Positions 35,499 through 44,624 of a stretch of 64,000 bases of DNA are shown here, one piece after another. The position numbers were made by a program, and so were the translations under genes. The DNA lies in the NCBI RefSeq assembly GCF_011046895.1, contig NZ_CP049249.1:248001-312000 (forward strand). The letters are read 5' to 3'. The notes under the pieces were generated by a model that was not told where the DNA came from, did not search any database, and saw only the letters and a list, made by a program, of their open reading frames with translations. The DNA is from Rhizobium rhizoryzae. Its GTDB lineage: Bacteria > Pseudomonadota > Alphaproteobacteria > Rhizobiales > Rhizobiaceae. Position 1 is the stretch's first letter. Each line of letters begins with the position of its first letter.

Positions 35499-36485
35499 AT
35501 GCTCAGCCTCATCGTCAACCGGATCCTGTGGGCCATTCCCACTCTGATCTTCGTGTCCTTCATTTCCTTCGTCATCATCCAGCTTCCGCCGGGCGACTAT
35601 GTCACCGCCTACGTGGCGCAGCTGCGGCATTCGGGCGAATACATCACCGAATTGCAGGAAGCGGCGATGCGGCAAGAGTTCGGCCTCAACGATCCGTTGT
35701 TGGTGCAGTACTGGCGGTGGATCAGTGCCATCGTCATGCATGGTGACTTCGGCAGGTCGCTTGAATGGAACATGGACGTCAAGGACATGATCTGGGACCG
35801 GCTTGGCCTGACGCTGGCGATCTCCACCCTTTCGATGATCTTCACCTGGATCATTGCGATCCCGATCGGCGTGTATTCCGCGACGCGCCAGTATTCGTTC
35901 TTTGACTACATCTTCACTGTCTTCGGCTTCATCGGCAAAGGCATTCCGGAATTCATGCTGGCGCTCATCCTGATGTGGCTGGGTTACGCCTATTTCAACA
36001 TGGATGTCGGTGGGCTGTTCTCAAGACAATACGAGACGGCACCTTGGTCGTGGGGCAAGTTCGTCGATCTGCTCGAACATCTCTGGGTACCGATCGTTGT
36101 TTTGGCGTTTGGCAGCACGGCGGGTCTCATCCGCGTCATGCGTGCCAACATGCTGGACGAGTTGGGCAAACCCTATGTCGAGACAGCCTATGCACAGGGC
36201 TTCACCGAGCGAACGGTTGTCTGGCGCTATCCTGTCCGCATTGCTCTCAATCCATTCATCTCGACGGTGGGCTGGGCGCTTCCCGCTCTGTTCTCCGGCG
36301 ATATCATTGCCGCCGTGGTCCTCAACCTGCCGACAACAGGCCCGCTGCTTCTGAAAGCCTTGCAGATGCAGGACATGTATCTGGCCGGAAGTTTTATCCT
36401 CATCCTTAGCGTCTTCACCGTCATCGGCACGGTGCTATCCGACATCCTGCTTGCGGTTTCCGATCCGCGCATTCGCATGGCGTAA
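35499..36485 (+). CDS. Opp/DppB-type ABC transporter permease
   Basis: 328 residues. The N-terminus LIVNRILWAIPTLIFVSFIS and QLPPGDY are typical, with about six membrane segments and the coupling loop YAQGFTERTVVWRYPVRIAL. It is a paralogue of the permease at 12633 (same order of segments, same LARDPRIR-like SDPRIRMA end). The following permease starts 13 bases later with a GGAG site. It forms the inner-membrane channel for the imported oligosaccharide. Confidence 0.92.
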   Translation: MLSLIVNRILWAIPTLIFVSFISFVIIQLPPGDYVTAYVAQLRHSGEYITELQEAAMRQEFGLNDPLLVQYWRWISAIVMHGDFGRSLEWNMDVKDMIWDRLGLTLAISTLSMIFTWIIAIPIGVYSATRQYSFFDYIFTVFGFIGKGIPEFMLALILMWLGYAYFNMDVGGLFSRQYETAPWSWGKFVDLLEHLWVPIVVLAFGSTAGLIRVMRANMLDELGKPYVETAYAQGFTERTVVWRYPVRIALNPFISTVGWALPALFSGDIIAAVVLNLPTTGPLLLKALQMQDMYLAGSFILILSVFTVIGTVLSDILLAVSDPRIRMA

Positions 36486-36498
36486 GGAGACTAGATTC

Positions 36499-37686
36499 AT
36501 GACCCAGATTTCCAACACCATGTCCGATCCGATTTACGATGCCGTCATGGCTTCCGAAGAACGCGAAGTGCCGCCTCTTGCCGGTGAGCAGACCACGAAG
36601 GAAGGCCGCAGCTATACGGCAAAGCCATGGACGCTCATCTGGTGGCGCTTCCGCAAGCACAAGCTTGCCATGGCTTCGCTGTTCTTTCTGATCTTCTGTT
36701 TCTTCTCGGCACTGTTTGCCGATTTCATTTCGCCTTATCGCCCGGCTGACATCGACAAGTTGAACACGTTCGTGCCTCCGGCAAACATCCACCTGTTCCA
36801 CGATGGCAAGTTCCAGGGCCCGTTCATCTATGCGCTGAAACGCTCCCGCGACCCGGAAACGGCGCGCGTGATCTATGAGCGAGATACGACGAAAATCGTA
36901 CCGATCAGCTTCTTTGTCGAAGGACCGGAATACGATCTGCTTGGCTTGGTTCCCACCAAGATCCATCTCTTCGGTGCTGCCGACAAACGCCAGAAGGTGA
37001 ACCTTCTGGGCACGGATTCCCTTGGACGTGACCTGTTCACGCGTCTGCTCTATGGCGCTCGCGTTACCCTGTCCGCTGGTCTGATCGGCGTGGCATTCTC
37101 CTTCGTCATCGGCCTCTTCATCGGCGCGATCGCCGGCTATTATGGCGGCCTCGTTGATGCTCTCATTCAGCGTCTGATGGAGTTCATCCGTTCTGTCCCG
37201 ACAATTCCGCTCTGGATGGGATTGGCGGCTGCGCTGCCAATCGCCTGGGATCCGCTGTTCGTCTATGTGTTGATCACATTCATTCTGGCCCTGATCGGCT
37301 GGACCCATCTGGCGCGTGTCGTGCGTGGCCGTTTCTTTGCCCTGCGCAATGAGGATTACATTCTCGCCGCACGGCTGGCCGGTGCATCGGAATACCGCAT
37401 CATCACGCGCCATATGCTGCCTGCCATGACCAGCTATATCATTGCCGCCGTGACCCTCGCGATCCCGGAAATGATCCTCGGTGAAACGGCGCTCAGCTTC
37501 CTCGGTCTCGGCCTGCGTCCACCCGTCGTCAGCTGGGGTGTGCTGCTGCAGGACGCGCAGAACTTGCGCTCCATCAGTCTGGCGCCCTGGCTGCTATCAC
37601 CCGGCATCGCCATCATCTTCGTGGTTCTGGCCTTCAACTTCCTCGGTGATGGCCTGCGCGATGCGGCCGATCCTTATGGTCGCTGA
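36499..37686 (+). CDS. Opp/DppC-type ABC transporter permease with periplasmic insert
   Basis: 395 residues from ATG 36499 (AAGGAG nine bases upstream); an upstream in-frame start at 36451 overlaps the preceding gene. After a first membrane segment (WWRFRKHKLAMASLFFLIF) comes an insert with HLFHDGKFQGPFIYALKRS, then LGTDSLGRDLFTRLLYGARV and five more segments with the EAA loop RLAGASEYRIITRHMLP. The LFHDGKF insert is shared with the permease at 13640, which links the two systems by descent. Confidence 0.92.
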   Translation: MTQISNTMSDPIYDAVMASEEREVPPLAGEQTTKEGRSYTAKPWTLIWWRFRKHKLAMASLFFLIFCFFSALFADFISPYRPADIDKLNTFVPPANIHLFHDGKFQGPFIYALKRSRDPETARVIYERDTTKIVPISFFVEGPEYDLLGLVPTKIHLFGAADKRQKVNLLGTDSLGRDLFTRLLYGARVTLSAGLIGVAFSFVIGLFIGAIAGYYGGLVDALIQRLMEFIRSVPTIPLWMGLAAALPIAWDPLFVYVLITFILALIGWTHLARVVRGRFFALRNEDYILAARLAGASEYRIITRHMLPAMTSYIIAAVTLAIPEMILGETALSFLGLGLRPPVVSWGVLLQDAQNLRSISLAPWLLSPGIAIIFVVLAFNFLGDGLRDAADPYGR

Positions 37687-37700
37687 GGCAGGAGAAAATT

Positions 37701-38741
37701 ATGACACAGACCAACAATCCTTTCCCGCCGGAACGCCTTCTGCAACTGGATGACGTGAATGTTCACTTCCCCATGCGCGAAGGCCTTGTGAAAGCCGTCA
37801 ACGGCGTGTCCTACCACATCAATCGCGGTGAGGTTCTCGGTATCGTCGGCGAAAGCGGTTCAGGCAAATCCGTCACGGCCCGTTCCATCATGCGGCTGCA
37901 GCCGAAACAGGCGCTCGATGCCGGCGGCTCAATTCTGTTTCGTCGCAAAAGCGGCGAAGAGGTTCTGATCTCTTCCGAAGACCGCCAGAGCCGCACCATG
38001 CGTGACCTGCGCGGCAACGAAATCGGCATGATCTTCCAGGAGCCGATGACGGCACTGTCTCCGGTTCACACCATCGGCACGCAGATCATGCGCACCGTCA
38101 TGTTGCACCGGAATGTTTCAAAGGCAGACGCAAGAGCGCGCGCCATCGAGCTTCTGACCAAGGTGCAGATGCCCCGCCCGAACGATATCGTCGATCGTTA
38201 TCCGCATCATCTCTCTGGCGGCATGCGCCAGCGTGCGATGATTGCACTGGCGCTTGCCTGTGACCCCACGCTCCTGATTGCCGATGAGCCGACAACGGCG
38301 CTGGATGTGACGACCGAGGCGCAGATCCTGCATCTTCTCAAGTCGTTGCAGCAGGAACTGGGCATGGCCATCGTCTTCATCACGCATAATTTCGGCGTGG
38401 TGGCGGACATCGCGGATCGCGTGGCGGTGATGTATCTCGGGCGTGTGGTCGAGACGGGCACCGTCGACGAAATTTTCTATGAGCCCAAACATCCCTACAC
38501 GCAGGCCTTGCTCCGCTCCATTCCGAAGCTCGGCGGACAGAAGGCCCGACGCCTGAAGACAATTTCGGGCACCGTGCCTGATCCGTTCAATGTGCCGCCG
38601 GGCTGTTCCTTCCATCCCCGCTGCATGCGGGCCGTCGGCGGAATCTGCAATGTTACCACCCCGCCGGAAGTCCGGTTTCCGAATGGCCAGATGTCGCGCT
38701 GTCATTTCGCCGAAGAGTTTCGTTCGGAGGCCGCAGAATGA
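37701..38741 (+). CDS. Opp/DppD-type ABC transporter ATPase
   Basis: 346 residues with GESGSGKS, signature LSGGMRQR, Walker [13 protein letters not shown] and the H-loop [14 protein letters not shown]. The Opp-type C-terminal part contains a cysteine pattern for an iron-sulphur-like site ([15 protein letters not shown]). It has GGAG in front of its ATG. It pairs with the next ATPase, whose ATG overlaps this stop (ATGA at 38738). In the paralogous operon at 8862 these two subunits are fused into one chain. Confidence 0.92.
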   Translation: MTQTNNPFPPERLLQLDDVNVHFPMREGLVKAVNGVSYHINRGEVLGIVGESGSGKSVTARSIMRLQPKQALDAGGSILFRRKSGEEVLISSEDRQSRTMRDLRGNEIGMIFQEPMTALSPVHTIGTQIMRTVMLHRNVSKADARARAIELLTKVQMPRPNDIVDRYPHHLSGGMRQRAMIALALACDPTLLIADEPTTALDVTTEAQILHLLKSLQQELGMAIVFITHNFGVVADIADRVAVMYLGRVVETGTVDEIFYEPKHPYTQALLRSIPKLGGQKARRLKTISGTVPDPFNVPPGCSFHPRCMRAVGGICNVTTPPEVRFPNGQMSRCHFAEEFRSEAAE

Positions 38742-39790
38742 CTGTTACCAGTGAAAAGGCCGAGGCCATGCAGGACGATACCCTCATCTCCATTCGTGGG
38801 GCGAAGAAATACTTCCCCGTTCATGGCGGCTGGCTACGAAAGAAAGTCGGGGAAGTGCGTGCCGTCGACGACATCACCTTCGACATCAAGAAGGGCGAAA
38901 CCTTCGGCCTCGTCGGTGAGTCCGGCTCCGGGAAGTCCTCCATCGCGCGCCTGATCCTGCGGGCCTACGATCTCACCGAGGGCGAAATCCTGTTTCGTCG
39001 CTCGAACGGGTCGATCGTGGATATCACCTCGCTTGGTGACCGCGAGATGCGCGAGATCCGCCGCGAAATGCAGATGATCTTCCAGGATCCGTATTCGTCC
39101 CTCAATCCGCGCATGACGATTCTCGATCTCGTGGGCGAACCGTTGACGATTCATGGAGTCGGAAGTCCCTCGGAGATTGAGGACCGGGTGGCGGAACTGC
39201 TGCGGCTTGTCGGTCTTCGCCCGGAATATGTATCCCGCTATCCGCATGCCTTCTCCGGCGGCCAGCGTCAGCGCATCGGCATTGCCCGCGCCTTGGCGCT
39301 CAATCCCAGCTTCATCGCGGCAGACGAGGCGGTTTCTGCTCTAGACGTTTCCGTGGCGGCGCAAAACATCAATCTCCTGCAGGATCTGCAGGAGCAGCTT
39401 GGGCTCACCTATCTGTTCATCACCCATGATCTCGGCATGGTGGAGCACATCTCCGACCGCATCGGCGTGATGTATCTCGGTCGGCTGATGGAGGTTGGCC
39501 CGACGGAAGAGATGTTCTCCAAACCCCTGCATCCCTATACCGAGGCGCTTTTGGCCGCAGTGCCGCAGCCGGACCCGCGCGGCAATCGCGAGCGCAAGCG
39601 TGTGGCATTGAAAGGCGAAATTGCCGATGCGATGAACATTCCAACGGGCTGCCCCTTCCACCCGCGTTGTCCCTATGCGGATGCCAAATGCAAGGCAGAG
39701 GTTCCGGCCCTGCGGTCGGTTGCCGGAGGAAGACAGGTTCGTTGTCACTATGCCGAAAGCCTCGATCTGACGGGGGTTGCTGCACAGTGA
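38738..39790 (+). CDS. Opp/DppF-type ABC transporter ATPase
   Basis: 350 residues with [10 protein letters not shown]-loop [16 protein letters not shown], signature FSGGQRQR, Walker [13 protein letters not shown] (Pro replaced by Ala in the DEP triplet) and H-loop [11 protein letters not shown]. The C-terminal [14 protein letters not shown] motif matches OppF-like proteins. It is the second ATPase of the importer. Its stop overlaps the GTG start of an unrecognised gene (GTGA at 39787), so that protein is made in step with the transporter. Confidence 0.92.
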   Translation: MTVTSEKAEAMQDDTLISIRGAKKYFPVHGGWLRKKVGEVRAVDDITFDIKKGETFGLVGESGSGKSSIARLILRAYDLTEGEILFRRSNGSIVDITSLGDREMREIRREMQMIFQDPYSSLNPRMTILDLVGEPLTIHGVGSPSEIEDRVAELLRLVGLRPEYVSRYPHAFSGGQRQRIGIARALALNPSFIAADEAVSALDVSVAAQNINLLQDLQEQLGLTYLFITHDLGMVEHISDRIGVMYLGRLMEVGPTEEMFSKPLHPYTEALLAAVPQPDPRGNRERKRVALKGEIADAMNIPTGCPFHPRCPYADAKCKAEVPALRSVAGGRQVRCHYAESLDLTGVAAQ

Positions 39791-40548
39791 ACGGGCGCGT
39801 TGCCACATTGGGTGATCTGGGAAGTCTCCGTGCTGAAGGTGCGGAGACGGAACTCGCCCATGCGCATCGTCCGCTGTTGCGCCTGGATGATGCCGAGCCC
39901 TTTCCGCCCTTAGCGGCCGGGTTTGCGATTTATCGCGAGACCGCTCAATCCGTTTCGTCCAAATTCCAGATCGAGCCGGTTGCAGACTGCGTCATCGAAT
40001 ATGCAATCTGGTATGACTGGGATATCCAGCACCTCTACGATCTGGAGCATGTCTGGCTGCATCTCGATGCATACGGCCAAGTCGTGCAGGTAGAGGCGTC
40101 GCGCCATGGTTCGCGGCTCGTCATGCAACGACCTGATGGAGTCCTGCCGGTTGAAGCGGGCAGGCCGGTTCTCTTCCTCGAACCTGGTAAGCATGCGCAT
40201 TGGGCAGATGGTGAGACCATGCGTTTGGAGGCTGGCGAGCGCATAGACGAGATGTGCGGGGCTCTGGCGGGTCAGCGCGGAATTCATTTGTCCAATCGCT
40301 TTTCAGATGCGGGTCTTTTTCACGCGACGGAAGAGCAAGACCAGCTCGCGCGCACACAACTTCAGAACTGGCGGTTCGCGCCGAGCTGGAGCTTTACGCG
40401 CACCAGTGATGACATTGGTGACTACAGGCTCGTACCGTGGCCTGCACTGGAGGCGTGGGTGCCAACGCGCGTCAAACACCTCATTTCTGAACTTTCGAAA
40501 CACGGCATAGACAGCCTTTCTTTCCAGCAAAGTCAGGCGGAGACATGA
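39787..40548 (+). CDS. Unrecognised 253-residue protein of the glycan-utilisation operon
   Basis: The start is GTG 39787, overlapping the ATPase stop; earlier in-frame starts lie inside the ATPase gene. There is no signal peptide or membrane span. The sequence is rich in aromatic and acidic residues in a beta-like pattern (VIEYAIWYDWDIQHLYDLEH, VWLHLDAYGQ, HGSRLVM, FLEPGKHAHWADG). A His/Trp/Asp-rich first half of this kind resembles small sugar-binding or isomerase-like beta folds, but I recognise no family. It is translationally coupled on both sides (ATGA overlap with the 838-residue protein). A cytoplasmic role in processing the imported glycan is inferred from position alone. Confidence 0.72.
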   Translation: MNGRVATLGDLGSLRAEGAETELAHAHRPLLRLDDAEPFPPLAAGFAIYRETAQSVSSKFQIEPVADCVIEYAIWYDWDIQHLYDLEHVWLHLDAYGQVVQVEASRHGSRLVMQRPDGVLPVEAGRPVLFLEPGKHAHWADGETMRLEAGERIDEMCGALAGQRGIHLSNRFSDAGLFHATEEQDQLARTQLQNWRFAPSWSFTRTSDDIGDYRLVPWPALEAWVPTRVKHLISELSKHGIDSLSFQQSQAET

Positions 40549-43061
40549 GCATGAACATCAACTCGACCCGCAAACATCAAACGCCGCAAATCGGATTCAC
40601 CGTCGGGCAGGGTGGCGCAATAACCGCCTGGGCCATGTCATCCATTCGCGCCACCTACTATCCGGGCGAGGTCGCCCTTGCGGAAGATCGGGTGAACTAC
40701 CGCTTCATCAACGGCTTCGTTGATGTCGGTGATCTACCCTGTCGTATTGCCCTGTGGAAGGAAATCAAGTCTCGCACCGTTGCTTTGCCCGATGTCATCC
40801 CGGTCGATGATCTCTACCTTCCCGGCTTCAATCGTCGTGTCGAATTTTCCGGTTTCTGGCATCGTCCCACCAAACTGGAGCGTTGGCTGAAGACGCACAT
40901 ATCGGTTTCCAAGGATGGACCGGCTTCCTTCCGTCTTGCTACCTGCGGCGGCATTCGGATCTGGGTCGACGGTGCGGAAGTCGTGGTCTTCGAGCCCTTC
41001 AAACGCAACAAGGAGAGCCAGACGGAGATCACCCTGCCGCTGAAGGCCAGAGGAAGCGAGGTCGTGGTTCTGTGCGAGGAACTGGCAGAGCGCGATGCGC
41101 TTTGGTACTTCGAACTCACCTCACTTGGCACGGAGCCTCTGCACGTTGAACTTCCGGTCGATGCCTCCGATGCAACGATTTCCCTGCTGAAGGATCTGGC
41201 GACCGAGGTCCGTCCTACTCCCTTTCATTCGAAAGATGGCAAGGTCTCTCTCGTCTTTTCGCATGCGCCGTCGGTTGATGTGCGGGTGCGGGCGCGCATC
41301 CTGCCAAGCGTTCACATGCGCGACAAGCCACCGATCCTTGATGTGACCGCGGATCTGAAGGCGGGCGACAGAACGCTCGCTCTCTCGGGCATCGACAAAC
41401 TGCCGGATGGCTATCATCCGCTGGATCTTACATTTTCGGTCGGGAACGTGTCCGTTTCCCGCCATATCGCCTTTGCGACGATGCGGGACGCTGCACGAGA
41501 TATGCGGGATCAGTCTCTGGCGGAGTGCAAGCGGGCGGCCCTCACCTTTGCGGCGGACCATGGCGAGCAGCGCGCCGGCAAAGCCATCGCCTATCTCGCT
41601 CTCGGTCGCGAGGTCGATGAAACCTTTCGCGAGATCATCGCCAATACACTCGCGGCCATTGACGAGCGGAGGGATTGCTCCGATTTCGTGCTGGTGCCGC
41701 TCCTCTGGCTCGCAGGGGCTTATCGGAACCAGATTCCGGCAGTTCTCTGGGAGCAGATCGAAGCCTCCATTCTGAATTATCGCTACTGGGTCGATGAGCC
41801 CGGCAATGATGTGATGTGGTTCTGGAGCGAAAACCACGTTCTTTGCTTCCATGTCTCGCAATATCTGGCAGGGCGCCTTTTCACCGAAAAGCGCTTTGCC
41901 TGCTCGGGCCGAACCGGCGATCAGCAGGCGGCGCTCGGGGAAGAGCGGCTACTCAAATGGTTCGATTCTGTCGAAACGCATGGGCTCGCAGAATGGAATT
42001 CCGCCGCCTATTACCCCATCGATTTCATTGGTCTGCTGGCGCTTGAGCATTTCGGGGACGGAGAAATCAAGCGCCGGTCCAAGCTTTTGCTGGACCGCCT
42101 CTTTACCATGATCGCTTTGCACACCTCCGGTGGCGTTCCCGCCGGAAGCATGGGGCGTGCCTATGACAAGGAGTTGCGCGGCGGTCCTTTGACCGAACTT
42201 GCTCCCTTTGCGACGGTCGCATTCGGTCAAGGCTTCCTGAACGATGGCGTGGCTGCACTCACCATGTTCTGTGCTGGCACCTACGAGCCGCCTGCACATG
42301 TCTTGGATTACGTCGAGCCGAAGCCCGGGGTCGCCGTTCTCGCCCACTACGTCCAGGGTCATGATGAGGCTGCGCGCCTTGCGCTCTACAAGACCGCGCA
42401 CGTTCAGCTCTCCTCGATGGTGGATGGCAAACCGGGTGGTCGCGGTCACCAGCAGCATGTGATGGACCTTCGCTTTGCTGCTGATCCTTTCGCGCGCGCC
42501 TGGGTCAACCACCCTGGAGAAGACGATCCATGGGGGAGCCAGCGTCCCTCCTTCTGGGCCGGAAATGGATCTCTGCCGCGTGCCGCTCAATTGGAAAATG
42601 CGAGCCTGATGCTCTACGATCTGGGAGAAAGCCCCCGGATTGGCTTCACGCATGCCTATGTGGAAGCTGCCGCATTCGATCAGGTGGAGTTGGTCGACAA
42701 CTGGCTTATCCTGACGAGCGGTGGGGGCATTGCAGCACTCACCGCAACGGGCACCATCACACCAGTCACTACCGGTCCGGGTGATGGCATCGAATATCGC
42801 GTCGCGGGGAACCGCTGCGGATGGCTCACCATCGTGGCCGACGCGGCAGACGAGGGAGCGCGTAAAGCCTTTGTCTCTCAACTGTCGGACATCCGGATGT
42901 CACTCGGCGGCAGCGATCTGACGCTGGCGGTTTCGCTTCCCGGCAAACCTGACCTCGCCCTGTCGTGGCACGATGGGCTGCAGGTGGCTGGCAAGGCCTA
43001 CGCCTTTCCTAATCGAACAATCGACCCTCTCGTGCGGACCGAAGCCGCATTCTCCTTTTGA
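40545..43061 (+). CDS. Unrecognised 838-residue protein, possible novel glycan-active enzyme
   Basis: No signal peptide or membrane span is visible. Residues ~1-310 look all-beta, with a carbohydrate-binding flavour (ATCGGIRIWVDGAEVVVFEP). Residues ~320-640 look helical, with an aromatic-histidine block MWFWSENHVLCFHVSQYLAG (424-443), then SGRTGDQ and LAEWNSAAYYPIDF (481-494). A C-terminal beta-rich part follows. The layout (beta, alpha/alpha-toroid-like, beta) recalls polysaccharide lyases and hydrolases of the PL8 or heparinase kind, but catalytic residues cannot be assigned. It sits between the transporter and GH105 genes and overlaps the previous stop by four bases. If it were a lyase, it would create the unsaturated uronyl ends that GH105 removes. 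Confidence 0.8.
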   Translation: MSMNINSTRKHQTPQIGFTVGQGGAITAWAMSSIRATYYPGEVALAEDRVNYRFINGFVDVGDLPCRIALWKEIKSRTVALPDVIPVDDLYLPGFNRRVEFSGFWHRPTKLERWLKTHISVSKDGPASFRLATCGGIRIWVDGAEVVVFEPFKRNKESQTEITLPLKARGSEVVVLCEELAERDALWYFELTSLGTEPLHVELPVDASDATISLLKDLATEVRPTPFHSKDGKVSLVFSHAPSVDVRVRARILPSVHMRDKPPILDVTADLKAGDRTLALSGIDKLPDGYHPLDLTFSVGNVSVSRHIAFATMRDAARDMRDQSLAECKRAALTFAADHGEQRAGKAIAYLALGREVDETFREIIANTLAAIDERRDCSDFVLVPLLWLAGAYRNQIPAVLWEQIEASILNYRYWVDEPGNDVMWFWSENHVLCFHVSQYLAGRLFTEKRFACSGRTGDQQAALGEERLLKWFDSVETHGLAEWNSAAYYPIDFIGLLALEHFGDGEIKRRSKLLLDRLFTMIALHTSGGVPAGSMGRAYDKELRGGPLTELAPFATVAFGQGFLNDGVAALTMFCAGTYEPPAHVLDYVEPKPGVAVLAHYVQGHDEAARLALYKTAHVQLSSMVDGKPGGRGHQQHVMDLRFAADPFARAWVNHPGEDDPWGSQRPSFWAGNGSLPRAAQLENASLMLYDLGESPRIGFTHAYVEAAAFDQVELVDNWLILTSGGGIAALTATGTITPVTTGPGDGIEYRVAGNRCGWLTIVADAADEGARKAFVSQLSDIRMSLGGSDLTLAVSLPGKPDLALSWHDGLQVAGKAYAFPNRTIDPLVRTEAAFSF

Positions 43062-43086
43062 TCCTTCGCATGCAGGAATCTGATCA

Positions 43087-44175
43087 ATGCTGATGCAGCC
43101 CCATATTCTCTCCGAAACCCTTTCGCGCGTGGCCGTCGGTCTGGCGCGCCTCAAGGGTATGAACGATGCCGCCGCAGCGCCGGAAAATGGCTATGAACTC
43201 CAGTTCGATGAGTGGGACTGGGAAGTCGGCGTCGGGATCTACGGTCTCATTCGTCATGCTGAAGCCGTCGGCGACAAATCCCTGATGGAGGCGATCGCCC
43301 GCTGGTACGACTGGCAGATCGGGCGTGGGCTGCCGCCCCGGCAGGTCAACTCCTCGTCTCCCATGCTTCCCCTGGCCGTACTGATCGACCATGTGGACCG
43401 GCCTGATTTCGAGGCACTCGTCAAGGACTGGGCCGATTGGCTGATGACAAAACTTGCGCGCACAGAGGATGGCGGCTTCCAGCATGTTGTCAAGGAGCGC
43501 ATGAACGATGGCGAGTTGTGGGACGATACGCTGTTCATGACGTGCCTTTTCCTTGCCCGGGCGGGCCAGCGGTTTGGCCGTCAGGACTGGATCGAGGAAG
43601 CCTTCTACCAGTTCATGGTTCACGAGCGCTATCTGGCCGATCCCGTGACGGGACTGTGGTATCATGGCTGGACGTTTAATGGACGGCACAACTTTGCCAA
43701 TGCCTTCTGGGCACGTGGCAATTCCTGGATAACGGTCGCCATTCCCGAACTCTTCAGTCTTGTTAAACAGGTGCCGGAGCATCTGAAGCGTCATTTGACC
43801 TATGTCTTGAGCGCGCAGGTTCGCACACTTGCCCAGCATCAGCGACCCAACGGTATGTTCTGCACTCTGGTCTGCGATCCGAATTCGCCGGAAGAGACAA
43901 GCGCCACCGCCGGCATCGCCTACGGAATCCTGCGCGGTATCGATCTTGGTATTCTGGACGAAGACCTGAAGCCCGTGGCACGCAGGGCGCTCGCAGCAGT
44001 TCTCGAACGGATCGACGAAACAGGCATTGTGCTGGAGGTTTCGGACGGGACGCCGATGGGCCACACGCTGGACTTCTACCGCCAGATCCCCAATGTTCCG
44101 GCTCCATACGGTCAGGCGCTCGTCATGCTTCTGCTCGTGCGGGTCATGGCCGAAAAAGACGGGCTGGAAGGGTAA
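43087..44175 (+). CDS. GH105/GH88-family unsaturated uronyl hydrolase
   Basis: 362 residues of an alpha/alpha-barrel enzyme. Typical motifs are FDEWDWEVGVG (40-50), the catalytic-Asp region ELWDDTLFMTCLFLAR (143-158), YHGWTFN and FWARGNSWITVA. It hydrates the 4,5-unsaturated uronic acid left at oligosaccharide ends by polysaccharide lyases, so lyase-cleaved acidic glycans are the expected diet. There is no signal peptide, which fits import by the adjacent Opp-type transporter. An AGGA site precedes the ATG. It is the last gene of the locus and faces the convergent GNAT gene 15 bases away. Confidence 0.9.
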   Translation: MLMQPHILSETLSRVAVGLARLKGMNDAAAAPENGYELQFDEWDWEVGVGIYGLIRHAEAVGDKSLMEAIARWYDWQIGRGLPPRQVNSSSPMLPLAVLIDHVDRPDFEALVKDWADWLMTKLARTEDGGFQHVVKERMNDGELWDDTLFMTCLFLARAGQRFGRQDWIEEAFYQFMVHERYLADPVTGLWYHGWTFNGRHNFANAFWARGNSWITVAIPELFSLVKQVPEHLKRHLTYVLSAQVRTLAQHQRPNGMFCTLVCDPNSPEETSATAGIAYGILRGIDLGILDEDLKPVARRALAAVLERIDETGIVLEVSDGTPMGHTLDFYRQIPNVPAPYGQALVMLLLVRVMAEKDGLEG

Positions 44176-44190
44176 AATGAGGAAGAGCGG

Positions 44191-44613
44191 TCAAAGCTCC
44201 CGGCTCATCACCGTATAGGCGACGCCGCTCTTTTCAAAAACGCCGCCTTGGGCGGCAAACCCGTGCCGAGCGTAAAAGGGCAGGGCGCTGACACGGGCAT
44301 CGCACCAGATGCGGCGCTCGCCCTTCTTCCGCGACCATTGAATGGCATGGGTCAGGAGCTGCGTTCCAACTCCCTTGTCCTGCCATTCAGGCAGTGTCGC
44401 GAATTTGCGGAACCGGATGCCTTCCGGTGTTTCGAACAAGGAGATGACAGCGACAAGCGCGCCGTTGATCGACGCACCGAAATGCGTACCATCGGCATCC
44501 TCCGGCAGGACAACATCCGGCTTAGCCTTCTCGGGCCAGAGAACCACATGGCGGATATCAACGGTCTGATCGGCCGATATACGTTCTATTTCCAACAGGC
44601 CTTGCTTGGTCAT
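44191..44613 (-). CDS. GNAT-family N-acetyltransferase
   Basis: 140 residues from the ATG at 44613 (GAGG just upstream); an in-frame TTG at 44628 overlapping the dadA stop is an alternative. The acetyl-CoA site is in the FRKFATLPEWQDKGVGTQLL block (V/I-x-x-x-x-Q/R-x-x-G pattern), followed by WCDARVSALPFYARHGF. It is the third gene after alr and dadA on the minus strand. The substrate is unknown; acetylation of an amine connected with amino-acid turnover is possible from context. Confidence 0.82.
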   Translation of the reverse strand: MTKQGLLEIERISADQTVDIRHVVLWPEKAKPDVVLPEDADGTHFGASINGALVAVISLFETPEGIRFRKFATLPEWQDKGVGTQLLTHAIQWSRKKGERRIWCDARVSALPFYARHGFAAQGGVFEKSGVAYTVMSREL

Positions 44614-44624
44614 TGTCCTCGTGT

